DNA from: Cohnella hashimotonis
Lineage (GTDB): Bacteria; Bacillota; Bacilli; Paenibacillales; Paenibacillaceae
Length of the DNA stretch: 64,000 nt
Direction of reading: 5' to 3'
NCBI RefSeq assembly: GCF_030014955.1
Contig: NZ_JAGRPV010000001.1
Location: forward strand, 2,604,001 to 2,668,000
The translations under genes were made by a program, and so were the position numbers. Within the stretch, counting starts at the first letter, position 1; the number at the start of each line of letters is the position of its first letter. Below, in pieces: positions 36,679 to 44,800 of this stretch. The notes beneath the pieces were generated by a model. That model had not been told where the DNA came from and ran no database searches. It worked only from the letters and a program-made list of their open reading frames with translations.

Positions 36679-37153
36679 TTGTAAATGAGAACGGAAACAA
36701 CGAATTCGTACAGGATCGTTCGCTTTTAACAAAATTGGCGGGAACTGGGCCGTTGATCCGCTTTACCGATGAATTCGTTGGGCTTATTACTCGGCGTGCC
36801 GTAGTCTGCGTCGTTCTTTCGCGACAATGCCCGCAAAAATATATCAAAACTCGCTAAGCTCGCCGCTTTGGACAAGAAAGACGCAAAAGTACATTTAATT
36901 TCCTTCATCCGTTCGTTTTCATATATGCATGTTTTTCATCAGGTGCCTCGGGTCGCTAGAAAATACATGTACAAATGCATTTGTTTAATCAGCCGAACAT
37001 TCGACAAAGCTCCTGCACTTCGAAAGCGCGCTTATTATTCCAACATTCGCCGCTGTCCGGGACAGGAAGGGAAGCAAGGCCTCCGTTGTTTTTCTTATTT
37101 TCGATCATCGGTTCATCGACAGGCCCGGCCTTGCGGATTCTTCGACCTCGCTT

Positions 37154-37187
37154 AGCCGCGTACGCGTCCAAGCGGCTCGGCTTTTTT
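37154..37187 (+). terminator. Terminator of an unidentified transcript upstream of lpd
   Basis: AGCCGC and GCGGCT form a 6-base stem around a 12-base loop, followed by CGGC and six T. No gene precedes it on this strand. Confidence 0.6.
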
Positions 37188-37204
37188 GTTGAGGCGGGAG
37201 GCGC

Positions 37205-37210
37205 TATAAT
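37205..37210 (+). promoter_or_regulatory. Putative promoter -10 for the lpd-bkd operon
   Basis: TATAAT stands about 105 bases before the lpd start; the -35 region is T-rich and poor. No sigma-54 element (TGGCAC...TTGCW), as used by the B. subtilis bkd operon, is visible. Confidence 0.45.
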
Positions 37211-37314
37211 GGGAGGATCAGCGGGAATCGATCGTCGGCGCGCAGTAATGCGGCGCCAAGCCCTATATACATATCCATGCTGTTTCCAACGCCTAATTTT
37301 CCGGAGGTACCTTC

Positions 37315-38754
37315 ATGCCATTCGAAGTCGATGTCGCCATCCTCGGCGGCGGTCCCGGCGGCTATACGGCCGCCGTCCGCGCCGCCCAGGCCGGACGAAG
37401 CGTCGCCATTATTGAAAAGGACAAGCTGGGCGGCACCTGCCTGCATCGCGGCTGCATTCCGAGCAAGACGCTGCTCCGCAGCGCCGAAGTCTACGCGACG
37501 GTTCGCAGCGCCGCGGCTTACGGCGTCCTTCTGTCCGCGGGCGACGATGTCACCGTGGATTGGAGCGCCGTCATGCGCCGCAAGGAGGACGTCGTCGGCC
37601 AGCTCCACAAAGGCGTAGAGGCGCTGATGAAGCAAAATCGCATTCAGGTGATCCGCGGCGCCGGCCGGCTGACCGGTCCGTCGATCTTCTCGCCGCGCGG
37701 CGGCGCGATCGCCGTAGCGCTTGAGGACGGAGAGTCGGAGACCGTCGTGCCGCGCCACCTTATTCTGGCGACGGGGTCGCGTCCGCGCAAGCTTGAAGGG
37801 CTGCCTTACGACGGCTTGAGCGTCGTGACGAGCGACGAAGCGTTGACATGGCCGTCGCGGCCGGCCAGCGCGATTATCGTCGGCGGCGGCGTCATCGGCG
37901 TCGAGTGGGCATCGCTGCTCGTCGACTTCGGCACCGCGGTGACGCTCGTCGAGACGGCCGATCGTCTGCTGCCCGGCGAAGACAAGGATATCTCGGCGGA
38001 GCTCGCCCGCCAGCTCGAGAAGCGCGGCGTGAAGCTGCTTCTGGGCGCCAAGCTGGACGCTTCGTCCTGCATTTCGGCAGAGGATGGCGTCTCCGTACGC
38101 ATCGAGACCGCTGCCGGCAAGGCCGAGACGCTCGAAGCGGAGCGCATGCTTGTCTCCGTAGGACGAATCGGCAACGTCGAGAACCTCGGCTTTGAAAATA
38201 CGGACGTCAAGGCAAGCGGCGGCTTCGTGACGGTCAATCCGGCGACGCTGCAGACCGGCGAGCCGCACATTTACGCCGTCGGAGACGTCATCGGCGGCGT
38301 GCAGCTGGCGCATGCGGCGATGCACGAGGCGGAGATCGCGGTTGCCCACATTCTCGGTCAGCCGATTGTCCGCACGTCCGACCGGGATGTGCCGCGGGCC
38401 ATCTACAGCCGGCCGGAGGCCGCGGCTATCGGCTGGACCGAGGCGGCGGCGAAGGCGTACGGCATCGAGACGCGCGCCGTGAAGCTGCCGATGCGGATTT
38501 TCGGCAAAGCGCTTGTGCAGGGCGAGCCGGAGGGCTTCGCGAAGGCGGTCGTGGACCGCAAGACGGGCGATCTGCTGGGCGTGCATCTGGTCGGTCCTCA
38601 TGCGACCGACCTGATTGCCGAAGCCTCGCTCGCGAAGCTGCTGGATGCCGTTCCCTGGGAGATCGGGCGCGCCATTCACCCGCATCCGACGCTGTCCGAG
38701 GCGATGCAGGAAGTCATGCAGGCCGTATCCGGCTCCGCCTCGCACGGATCATAA
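37315..38754 (+). CDS. lpdV: Dihydrolipoyl dehydrogenase (E3), branched-chain type
   Basis: E3 reoxidises the dihydrolipoyl group on the E2 subunit using FAD and NAD. The 479-residue protein has FAD-binding GGGPGGYTAA, the redox disulfide in GGTCLHRGCIPSK, NAD-binding GGGVIGVEWA and the C-terminal catalytic HPHPTLSE. GGAGG precedes the ATG. It leads the bkdAA-bkdAB-bkdB genes; in B. subtilis the same order lpdV-bkdAA-bkdAB-bkdB is found. The ptb, bcd, buk and bkdR genes that precede it there are absent here. Confidence 0.95.
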   Translation: MPFEVDVAILGGGPGGYTAAVRAAQAGRSVAIIEKDKLGGTCLHRGCIPSKTLLRSAEVYATVRSAAAYGVLLSAGDDVTVDWSAVMRRKEDVVGQLHKGVEALMKQNRIQVIRGAGRLTGPSIFSPRGGAIAVALEDGESETVVPRHLILATGSRPRKLEGLPYDGLSVVTSDEALTWPSRPASAIIVGGGVIGVEWASLLVDFGTAVTLVETADRLLPGEDKDISAELARQLEKRGVKLLLGAKLDASSCISAEDGVSVRIETAAGKAETLEAERMLVSVGRIGNVENLGFENTDVKASGGFVTVNPATLQTGEPHIYAVGDVIGGVQLAHAAMHEAEIAVAHILGQPIVRTSDRDVPRAIYSRPEAAAIGWTEAAAKAYGIETRAVKLPMRIFGKALVQGEPEGFAKAVVDRKTGDLLGVHLVGPHATDLIAEASLAKLLDAVPWEIGRAIHPHPTLSEAMQEVMQAVSGSASHGS

Positions 38755-39052
38755 AGGAAGAAGCGCCCGGCCGTCGCCGCGGCGCTTCGCTTACGCGGTT
38801 TCGCCGGGCATGCAGGCGAGACCGTTTTGCGTTGCGGGAGCGGCATCCCACCGGGCGCTTTGTTTCGCGGACGCGAATTCCTCGCTCTCCAACTTCCGCA
38901 GCCGGTGCCAGACTTGATTTCGCTCGCGGTTTCTTTTTCGAACGTGCCGCTGTATAATAGGTTCTAGGTTCAAGTATTAAGACCAGGTTATAACACTAAC
39001 GACAACTTCTAAAAATCCGAAGTCTAAAACGAAAAGCCGGGAGGGACGCTTC
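38755..39052 (+). promoter_or_regulatory. Intergenic region lpd-bkdAA with a possible second promoter
   Basis: This 298-base gap holds GAAGCGCC...GGCGCTTC (38763-38794 region), a stem without a T-run, and TATAAT at 38953-38958 about 95 bases before bkdAA with a weak -35. The E1-E2 genes may therefore have their own promoter besides that of lpd. No gene is seen in the gap. Confidence 0.4.
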
Positions 39053-40081
39053 ATGACCCAAAAGGGCAGCTTGGATCAACAAGCGCGGCATCAAGCGCTG
39101 GGATTGACGAACGAGCGGGCCGTCGCCATGTACGAGACGATGATGCTCGCGCGCAAGTTCGACGAACGCGGCCAGGTGCTGCAGCGCGCCGGGAAGGTGA
39201 ACTTCCACATATCGGGCATCACGCAGGAGCCGTCGCAGGTGGCGATGGGGTTTGCCATGGATCTCGAAAAAGACTGGTTCCTTCCGTACTACCGCGATTA
39301 CGGGCTTGTGTTGACGATCGGCATGACCGTCAAAGAATTGATGCTGGCGCTGTTCGGCAAAGGCGAGGATCCCAATAGCGCGGGACGCCAGATGTCCGCG
39401 CACTTCGGCTGCCGCCGCCTGCGCATCGCGACGGGCTCGAGCCCCGTGACGACGCAGGTGCCGCACGCGGTCGGCTTCGCGCTCGCTTCGAAGATCCGCG
39501 GCGAAAAGTCCGTCGCGATTGTCTCGTTCGGCGAAGGCTCGAGCAACCAGGGCGATTTCCACGAAGGCTGCAACTTCGCGGGCGTGCAGAAGCTGCCCGT
39601 CATTTTCGTTTGCGAAAACAACGGCTATGCCATCTCGGTGCCGCTGTCCAAGCAGACGGCCGGCCGCATCAGCGACCGCGCGCTCGGCTACGGCTTCCCC
39701 GGCATCCGGGTCGACGGCCACGATCCGCTCGAAGTTTACCGCGTGTTCCGCGAAGCGCACGAGCGCGCGCTTGCGGGCGAAGGGCCGACGCTGATCGAGA
39801 TCATGACCTACCGCGTCACGCCGCACTCGACTTCCGACAACGACATGGCCTATCGTACGAAGGAAGAGGTCGACGCAAATCGCACCAAGGACGCGCTGCC
39901 GGCCTTCCGCGCGTATCTCGAGCAGCTGGGGCTTTGGTCCGAAGCGCAAGAGCAGGCGCTGCAGCAGCGCATCCGCAAAGAGCTTGACGAAGCGACGGCT
40001 TATGCCGAGCAGGCCCCGTACCAGTCGGCCGAGGACGCCTTCCGCTACGTGTACGCCGAAGATAACGGGGAGGTGCGCTAA
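39053..40081 (+). CDS. bkdAA: Branched-chain 2-oxoacid dehydrogenase E1 alpha subunit
   Basis: E1 alpha with E1 beta decarboxylates branched 2-oxoacids using ThDP, giving the acyl-CoA primers of iso/anteiso fatty acids. The ThDP-binding motif starts FGEGSSNQGDFHEG and ends ENNGYAIS; the phosphorylation-loop region YRVTPHSTSDN is conserved. 342 residues. GGGAGGGA precedes the ATG. Similarity to the branched-chain rather than pyruvate type is judged from FHEGCNFAGVQKLPVIFVCENN. Confidence 0.92.
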   Translation: MTQKGSLDQQARHQALGLTNERAVAMYETMMLARKFDERGQVLQRAGKVNFHISGITQEPSQVAMGFAMDLEKDWFLPYYRDYGLVLTIGMTVKELMLALFGKGEDPNSAGRQMSAHFGCRRLRIATGSSPVTTQVPHAVGFALASKIRGEKSVAIVSFGEGSSNQGDFHEGCNFAGVQKLPVIFVCENNGYAISVPLSKQTAGRISDRALGYGFPGIRVDGHDPLEVYRVFREAHERALAGEGPTLIEIMTYRVTPHSTSDNDMAYRTKEEVDANRTKDALPAFRAYLEQLGLWSEAQEQALQQRIRKELDEATAYAEQAPYQSAEDAFRYVYAEDNGEVR

Positions 40082-40084
40082 CGT

Positions 40085-41071
40085 ATGCCGATAATCGAAT
40101 ATATCGACGCGATCCGCTTGGCCATGAAAGAAGAGATGGAGCGGGACGACAGCGTGTTCGTCCTGGGCGAAGACGTTGGCCTCAAGGGCGGCGTGTTCGG
40201 AACGACCAGGGGGCTGCAGCAGCAATTCGGCGAAGACCGGGCGATCGATACGCCGCTCGCGGAATCCGCGATCGCTGGCGTCGCGATCGGCGCCGCGATG
40301 GCGGGCATGAAGCCGATCGCCGAGATGCAGTACTCTGACTTCATGTTCCCGGCGGCCAACCAGATCATCAGCGAGGCGGCGAAGATCCGCTATCGCTCGA
40401 ACAACGACTGGAGCTGCCCCGTCGTCATTCGCGCGCCGATCGGCGGCGGCGTTTTCGGCGGCTTGTACCATTCGCAGTGCACCGAGTCGGTGTTTTTCGG
40501 CACGCCGGGCCTCAAGATCGTCGCGCCTGCGACCGCTTACGATGCCAAGGGCCTTCTGATCTCGGCGATTCGCGATCCGGATCCCGTCATTTTCTTCGAA
40601 AATAAAAAATGCTACCGTCTCGTGAGCGACGAGGTGCCCGAAGGCGAGTATACGGTGCCGATCGGCAAAGCGAACGTATTGCGCGAAGGCAGCGACATTA
40701 CGGTCATCAGCTACAGCATGCCGCTTCATTTCGCGATGCAGGCCGCCGAGGAGCTGTCCCGCGAGGAAGGCATCGAAGCGCACATCCTCGATCTGCGCAC
40801 GATTCAGCCGCTCGACCGCGAGGGCATCCTTGAAGCGGCTGCGCGCACCGGCAAGGTGCTGATCGTCCACGAGGACAACAAGACCGGCGGGATCGGCGGC
40901 GAAGTAGCCGCGATCATCGCCGAGGAGATGCTCTATGACCTCGACGCGCCGATCCGCCGTCTGTGCGGCCCAGACGTTCCCGCCATGCCTTATAATCCGG
41001 TGGGCGAAAAGAAGTTCATGCTGAACAAGGAAAAACTGAAGGCCGCCATGCTGGAGCTGGCGCGATACTAG
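40085..41071 (+). CDS. bkdAB: Branched-chain 2-oxoacid dehydrogenase E1 beta subunit
   Basis: The 328-residue beta subunit begins MPIIEYIDAIRLAMKEEME, with FVLGEDVGLKGGVFGTTRGL and TPLAESAIAGVAIGAAMAG, standard for E1 beta of BCKDH. It starts 4 bases after bkdAA with GGGGAGG overlapping the upstream end. It completes the ThDP-dependent E1 heterotetramer. Confidence 0.94.
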   Translation: MPIIEYIDAIRLAMKEEMERDDSVFVLGEDVGLKGGVFGTTRGLQQQFGEDRAIDTPLAESAIAGVAIGAAMAGMKPIAEMQYSDFMFPAANQIISEAAKIRYRSNNDWSCPVVIRAPIGGGVFGGLYHSQCTESVFFGTPGLKIVAPATAYDAKGLLISAIRDPDPVIFFENKKCYRLVSDEVPEGEYTVPIGKANVLREGSDITVISYSMPLHFAMQAAEELSREEGIEAHILDLRTIQPLDREGILEAAARTGKVLIVHEDNKTGGIGGEVAAIIAEEMLYDLDAPIRRLCGPDVPAMPYNPVGEKKFMLNKEKLKAAMLELARY

Positions 41072-41099
41072 AATCGTCACGGGAAGGAGCTGAACGGAT

Positions 41100-42551
41100 T
41101 TGAGCAAAAAGATTACGGAAATCATCATGCCGAAGCTGGCCGAATCGCTGGAGACTGCAACCGTCGACCGTTGGTTGAAAAAGCCCGGCGACTATGTAGA
41201 GATGTACGAGCCGCTTTGCGAGCTGATCACGGACAAGGTGAGCGCCGAGCTGCCGTCTACGGCCCGCGGCGTACTGGTCAAGGTGCTGGCGGGCGACGGC
41301 GAGACGGTGAACGTCGGCAGCGCGATCTGCCTGATCGAGACGGAGGAGGCCGACGCGTATGCGGAAATTCCGGGCGGCGCGCTCGCCGCAGGCCTTCAGC
41401 CGACCGAAGACGCGGTCCGCGCAGCCGTGCGCGAGGCCGGCGAGAGGCCGGCGGCGAGCGCATCTGCGCCGGCCGCAGCCGTCGCTGCGGGGCAGGAGAT
41501 GCGTCAGCGCTACTCGCCAGCCGTGCTGAAGCTGGCTGCCGAGCACGGCATCGACCTTGCCCGCTTGGCGGGCACCGGCATGGGCGGACGCATCACGCGC
41601 GCCGACGTGCTGGCTGCCGCGTCGTCAGGCGCGGCTTCCGCTGCACAGCCGCAAGGAGCGTCTGCGGCAACGCCTGCAGCCGCGCCGCAAACGGCGCAGG
41701 CGCCAGTCTCGCCAGCTCCCACTGGCGCTGCCGGCTCCGCGAAGCCGATCGAGCCGATGGATCCGCGCGTGCAGGTCCGTTCGGGCGGACTACACTTGTC
41801 CGAGTCGCCGCGCATTCCGACGATCGAGATCGAAGGTCATGAAGTGCCGGGCCGCGGCGAATATTTCATCGACGTGACCCCGATCCGCAATACGATCGCG
41901 ACGCGCATGCGCCAGAGCGTGACCGAGATTCCGCATGCCTGGACGATGATCGAGGTGGACGTGACCAACCTTGTCGTGCTTCGCAGCAAGCTCAAGGACG
42001 AATTCAAACGGACGGAAGGCATCAACCTGACGTATATGCCATTCCTCGTCAAAGCCGCCGTAGGCGCGATCAAGGATTACCCGATCATGAATTCGGTATG
42101 GGCGACGGACAAGATCATCGTCAAGCGCGACATCAATATGGCGCTGGCGGTCGGGACCGAGGATTCGGTCATCACGCCGGTCATCAAAAACGCCGACCAG
42201 AAAAACATCGCCGGCATCGCGCACGAGATCGACGATCTGGCCAACCGCGCGCGTCACGGCAAGCTTAAGCTCGAGCATTTGCAGGGCGGCACGTTCACGG
42301 TCAACAACACGGGCTCCTTCGGCTCGATTTTGTCGCAACCGATCATCAACTATCCGCAGGCCGCGATCTTGACGTTCGAATCGATCGTCAAGCGCCCCGT
42401 CGTCATCAACGACATGATCGGCGTACGTTCGATGGTCAATCTTTGCCTGTCTCTCGACCACCGTATTCTTGACGGCGTCATTTGCGGCCGGTTCCTGCAG
42501 CGGGTCAAAGAAAACCTCGAGAGCTACAGTCTCGACACCAAGCTTTACTAA
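41100..42551 (+). CDS. bkdB: Dihydrolipoyl acyltransferase E2 of branched-chain dehydrogenase
   Basis: The TTG start follows GGAAGGAG. The 483-residue E2 has an N-terminal lipoyl domain with lipoyl-Lys46 (ELITDKVSAE), an E1/E3-binding domain at about 138-172 (YSPAVLKLAAEHG...GRITRADVL), an Ala/Pro/Gln-rich linker and a C-terminal acyltransferase domain with catalytic SLDHRILDGV. It forms the core of the complex. A strong terminator follows, and lipB, which makes its cofactor precursor, is the next gene. Confidence 0.95.
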   Translation: MSKKITEIIMPKLAESLETATVDRWLKKPGDYVEMYEPLCELITDKVSAELPSTARGVLVKVLAGDGETVNVGSAICLIETEEADAYAEIPGGALAAGLQPTEDAVRAAVREAGERPAASASAPAAAVAAGQEMRQRYSPAVLKLAAEHGIDLARLAGTGMGGRITRADVLAAASSGAASAAQPQGASAATPAAAPQTAQAPVSPAPTGAAGSAKPIEPMDPRVQVRSGGLHLSESPRIPTIEIEGHEVPGRGEYFIDVTPIRNTIATRMRQSVTEIPHAWTMIEVDVTNLVVLRSKLKDEFKRTEGINLTYMPFLVKAAVGAIKDYPIMNSVWATDKIIVKRDINMALAVGTEDSVITPVIKNADQKNIAGIAHEIDDLANRARHGKLKLEHLQGGTFTVNNTGSFGSILSQPIINYPQAAILTFESIVKRPVVINDMIGVRSMVNLCLSLDHRILDGVICGRFLQRVKENLESYSLDTKLY

Positions 42552-42576
42552 GAAGTTCGCTTAAGCCTATCGGTTA

Positions 42577-42618
42577 GGGTCGCCCGCGCGCGTGCAAGGA
42601 GCCGCGGGCGGCCCTTTT
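42577..42618 (+). terminator. Rho-independent terminator after bkdB
   Basis: GGGTCGCCCGCG and CGCGGGCGGCCC form a 12-base stem with one G-U pair, a 14-base loop, and TTTT. Confidence 0.85.
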
Positions 42619-42647
42619 AACATGATGCTCAAGCAGCCTCCGCATGT

Positions 42648-42676
42648 TTGCGAGTGCTTTCGGCTTGCGCTACAAT
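42648..42676 (+). promoter_or_regulatory. Sigma-A promoter for lipB
   Basis: TTGCGA and TACAAT are spaced by 17 bases, ending 29 bases before the lipB start. Confidence 0.75.
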
Positions 42677-42705
42677 AGGGAGGTTAAACGGGAGGCGAGA
42701 ACGAC

Positions 42706-43416
42706 ATGAGCATGCTGGACACGGCCAAGCTGGGCCGTATCGAGTACGGAGAAGCGTGGGATCTTCAAAAGGCGCTGATCCGGGACATCGGCGCGGGGCA
42801 GCGCGAGGATACGCTGCTGCTGCTCGAGCATCCGCCGACCTATACGATCGGCACGGATCGCCATCCCGAGCATTTGCTGATGTCGCCGGACGAGCTCGCT
42901 TCGCGCGGCATCGCGGTATTCGAGATCGACCGCGGCGGCGACATTACCTATCACGGCCCCGGGCAGCTCGTCGGATATCCGCTGCTCTATTTGGACGCCG
43001 AGGGTCTGGATCTGCACAAGTATTTGCGGGATCTCGAAGAGGTATTGATCCGCCTGCTCGCGGAGTTCGGACTCGTCGGCGGCAGGAAGCCGGAATATAC
43101 CGGGGTCTGGATCGGCGACCGAAAGGTGGCGGCGATCGGCGTCAAGTTCAACCGCGCGCGCGCAAGACGCGGCTTCGTGACGAGCCACGGCTTTGCTTTT
43201 AACGTGAAGCGTGGCGTAGAGCAAGAGGGGTTCGGAGGCATCGTTCCTTGCGGCATCCAGGAATACGGGGTCACCTCGCTCGAAGTCGAGACGGGCCTGA
43301 CGCTCGAGGTCGAGGAGATTGCGGAGCGGGTGCTCCCGCACTTCCGGGACGTATTCGGTTACGGGAGCTTGCGGACCGTTACTGAAGCAGCGATCCGATC
43401 GACAGCAGCACGGTAG
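42706..43416 (+). CDS. lipB: Lipoyl(octanoyl) transferase LipB
   Basis: LipB moves octanoyl from acyl carrier protein to target lysines in the first step of lipoate assembly. The 236-residue protein shows RGGDITYHGPGQLVGYP, the catalytic Lys in KVAAIGVK and the catalytic Cys in IVPCGIQEYGVTSL. B. subtilis instead uses LipM and LipL; a true LipB beside a lipoyl-dependent complex is the arrangement of other bacteria. GGGAGG precedes the ATG. Its last 38 bases overlap the antisense Prli42-like gene. Confidence 0.95.
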   Translation: MSMLDTAKLGRIEYGEAWDLQKALIRDIGAGQREDTLLLLEHPPTYTIGTDRHPEHLLMSPDELASRGIAVFEIDRGGDITYHGPGQLVGYPLLYLDAEGLDLHKYLRDLEEVLIRLLAEFGLVGGRKPEYTGVWIGDRKVAAIGVKFNRARARRGFVTSHGFAFNVKRGVEQEGFGGIVPCGIQEYGVTSLEVETGLTLEVEEIAERVLPHFRDVFGYGSLRTVTEAAIRSTAAR

Positions 43417-43477
43417 AGGCCAGCATGGCGATCAGCATGACGTAGACGACGATTTTAAACCAACGCGTGTTGTTCAT
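43379..43477 (-). CDS. prli42: Prli42-like stressosome-associated small membrane protein
   Basis: A 32-codon frame on the minus strand runs from ATG (43475-43477) to TAA (43379-43381), reading MNNTRWFKIVVYVMLIAMLA, then a Ser/Leu-rich end SIGSLLQ. An AAAGGAT site stands 8 bases before the ATG. A short basic N-terminus and a single membrane helix with the VYVMLIAMLxS core are typical of Prli42, the miniprotein that anchors the stressosome in Listeria and is widespread in Firmicutes. The 3' end lies antisense to the end of lipB. The call rests on length and this core motif. Confidence 0.78.
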   Translation of the reverse strand: MNNTRWFKIVVYVMLIAMLASTVLLSIGSLLQ

Positions 43478-43562
43478 CGGAACCATCCTTTGCGGCAATA
43501 TGATTGAATGAGCATCATTCTTATTTTAACCGATTTGACGCACGCTTACGAGGAGGATCCCC

Positions 43563-44693
43563 ATGGTCCAAAAAGAACGGCTGATCGAGGAATTTATGGA
43601 ACTGGTGCAAATCGACAGCGAGACGAAGCACGAGCAAGCGATCCGCAAGGCGCTCATCGCGAAGTTCGAAGCATTCGGGCTCGAGGTGGAAGAGGACGAC
43701 GTCGCGGAAAAAATCGGTCACGGCTCGGGCAACCTGTTCGCCTGGCTGCCGGCGACGCCGGGCGCCGAGTCGGTACCCGTGCTCCTGTTCACCTCGCATA
43801 TGGATACGGTCGCGCCGGGCGTCGGCGTCAAGCCGAGACTGGACGACGACGGTTATATTCGTAGCGACGGCACCACGATTCTCGGCGCCGACGACAAGGC
43901 GGGCCTCGCAGCGATCTTCGAAGCGCTGCGCGTACTGAAGGAGACAGGCGCCTCGCATGGCGCCATCCAGTTCGTCATTACGGTCGGCGAAGAGTCCGGC
44001 CTGCTCGGATCCCGCGCGATGGACGGCTCGCGCCTCAAGGCGAAGTTCGGCTATGCGCTCGATTCCAACGGCAAGATCGGAGAGATTGCGGCCGCCGCGA
44101 TTACCAACTCCCGCCAGTACATTACGATTCAAGGCAAGGCGGCGCATGCCGGCGTCAATCCCGAGGACGGCATCAGCGCGATCCAGGTGGCTTCCAAGGC
44201 CGTCTCCCGGATGAAGCTCGGACGGATCGACTCGGAGACGAGCGCCAACATCGGCCGTTTCGAAGGCGGCGGCGAAGTAAACGTCGTCGTCGACAAGATC
44301 AAGATTTACGCAGAAGTGCGCAGCCGCTCGAATGCGAAGCTCGACGCGCAAGCCGAGCTGATGCGTCAGGCAGTCGCAAGCGCCTGCGAAGAGACCGGAG
44401 CGACGTTCGAATTCGTCAGCGAAGTGATCTACCCCGCGTACAGCTACACGGAAGCGGACGAAGTCATTCAGATCGCGAGCGCGGCGATCCGCAGCGTAGG
44501 TCTCAGTCCGAGCCTGTTCGCCTCCGGCGGCGGCAGCGATGCCAACATGTTCAACGGCAACGGCGTGCCGACCGTCAACCTGGCCGTCGGCTACGAGGAT
44601 ATCCATACGACGAAGGAACGGATCAAAGCCGACGACATCGTAAAGGTGACGGAGCTCGTCTTGGCGATAATCGAAGAAGCCAAAAACCACTGA
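43563..44693 (+). CDS. yqjE: M20 family peptidase T-like tripeptidase (YqjE)
   Basis: The 376-residue zinc peptidase has metal ligands His in FTSHMDTVAPG, Asp in ILGADDKAG, the catalytic/ligand EE of VGEESGLLG, Asp in GYALDSNG and a late His in GYEDIHTTKE. The M20 dimerisation lid lies between about 180 and 290. It matches the B. subtilis YqjE type of tripeptidase-like proteins. GAGGAGG precedes the ATG. It is cytoplasmic and probably trims small peptides; substrate is unproven. Confidence 0.92.
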   Translation: MVQKERLIEEFMELVQIDSETKHEQAIRKALIAKFEAFGLEVEEDDVAEKIGHGSGNLFAWLPATPGAESVPVLLFTSHMDTVAPGVGVKPRLDDDGYIRSDGTTILGADDKAGLAAIFEALRVLKETGASHGAIQFVITVGEESGLLGSRAMDGSRLKAKFGYALDSNGKIGEIAAAAITNSRQYITIQGKAAHAGVNPEDGISAIQVASKAVSRMKLGRIDSETSANIGRFEGGGEVNVVVDKIKIYAEVRSRSNAKLDAQAELMRQAVASACEETGATFEFVSEVIYPAYSYTEADEVIQIASAAIRSVGLSPSLFASGGGSDANMFNGNGVPTVNLAVGYEDIHTTKERIKADDIVKVTELVLAIIEEAKNH

Positions 44694-44710
44694 TGGCCTT
44701 GCTTTGGCAA

Positions 44711-44758
44711 AAAGCGACAAGCCCTTTCGGCCTCGATAAAGAGGCGAAAGGGCTTTTA
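44711..44758. terminator. Bidirectional terminator between yqjE and the serine hydrolase gene
   Basis: AAGCCCTTTCG-G-CCTC and GAGGCGAAAGGGCTT pair with one bulged G around GATAAA. TTTT follows on the plus strand and TTTTT on the minus strand, fitting the convergent genes. Confidence 0.85.
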
Positions 44759-44800
44759 ATGCACGCTGCTGCACGTCCTATGCCGCTGAAAACAGATCGA

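Larger units (their letters stand above)
36679..37314. other. Long AT-richer non-coding gap before lpd
   Basis: About 640 bases without a convincing gene. Short frames exist on both strands (for example a 61-codon plus frame from 36672 and a 60-codon minus frame from 36908), but none has a ribosome binding site or a recognisable family. Visible items are a perfect palindrome ACAAATGCATTTGT (36971-36984), an exact Spo0A-box sequence on the minus strand (37000-37008), a terminator (37154-37187) and a promoter -10 (37205-37210). The terminator implies that something upstream is transcribed on the plus strand, so an unannotated small RNA or gene remnant is possible. Confidence 0.5.

Noticed and set aside
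36614..36847. 77-codon minus-strand frame next to yqzF
   Set aside because: It runs through the yqzF promoter and start region, has no ribosome site and no recognisable family.
38791..38973. 60-codon minus-strand frame in the lpd-bkdAA gap
   Set aside because: No ribosome site, a TTG start and no recognisable family; it lies in a likely promoter region.
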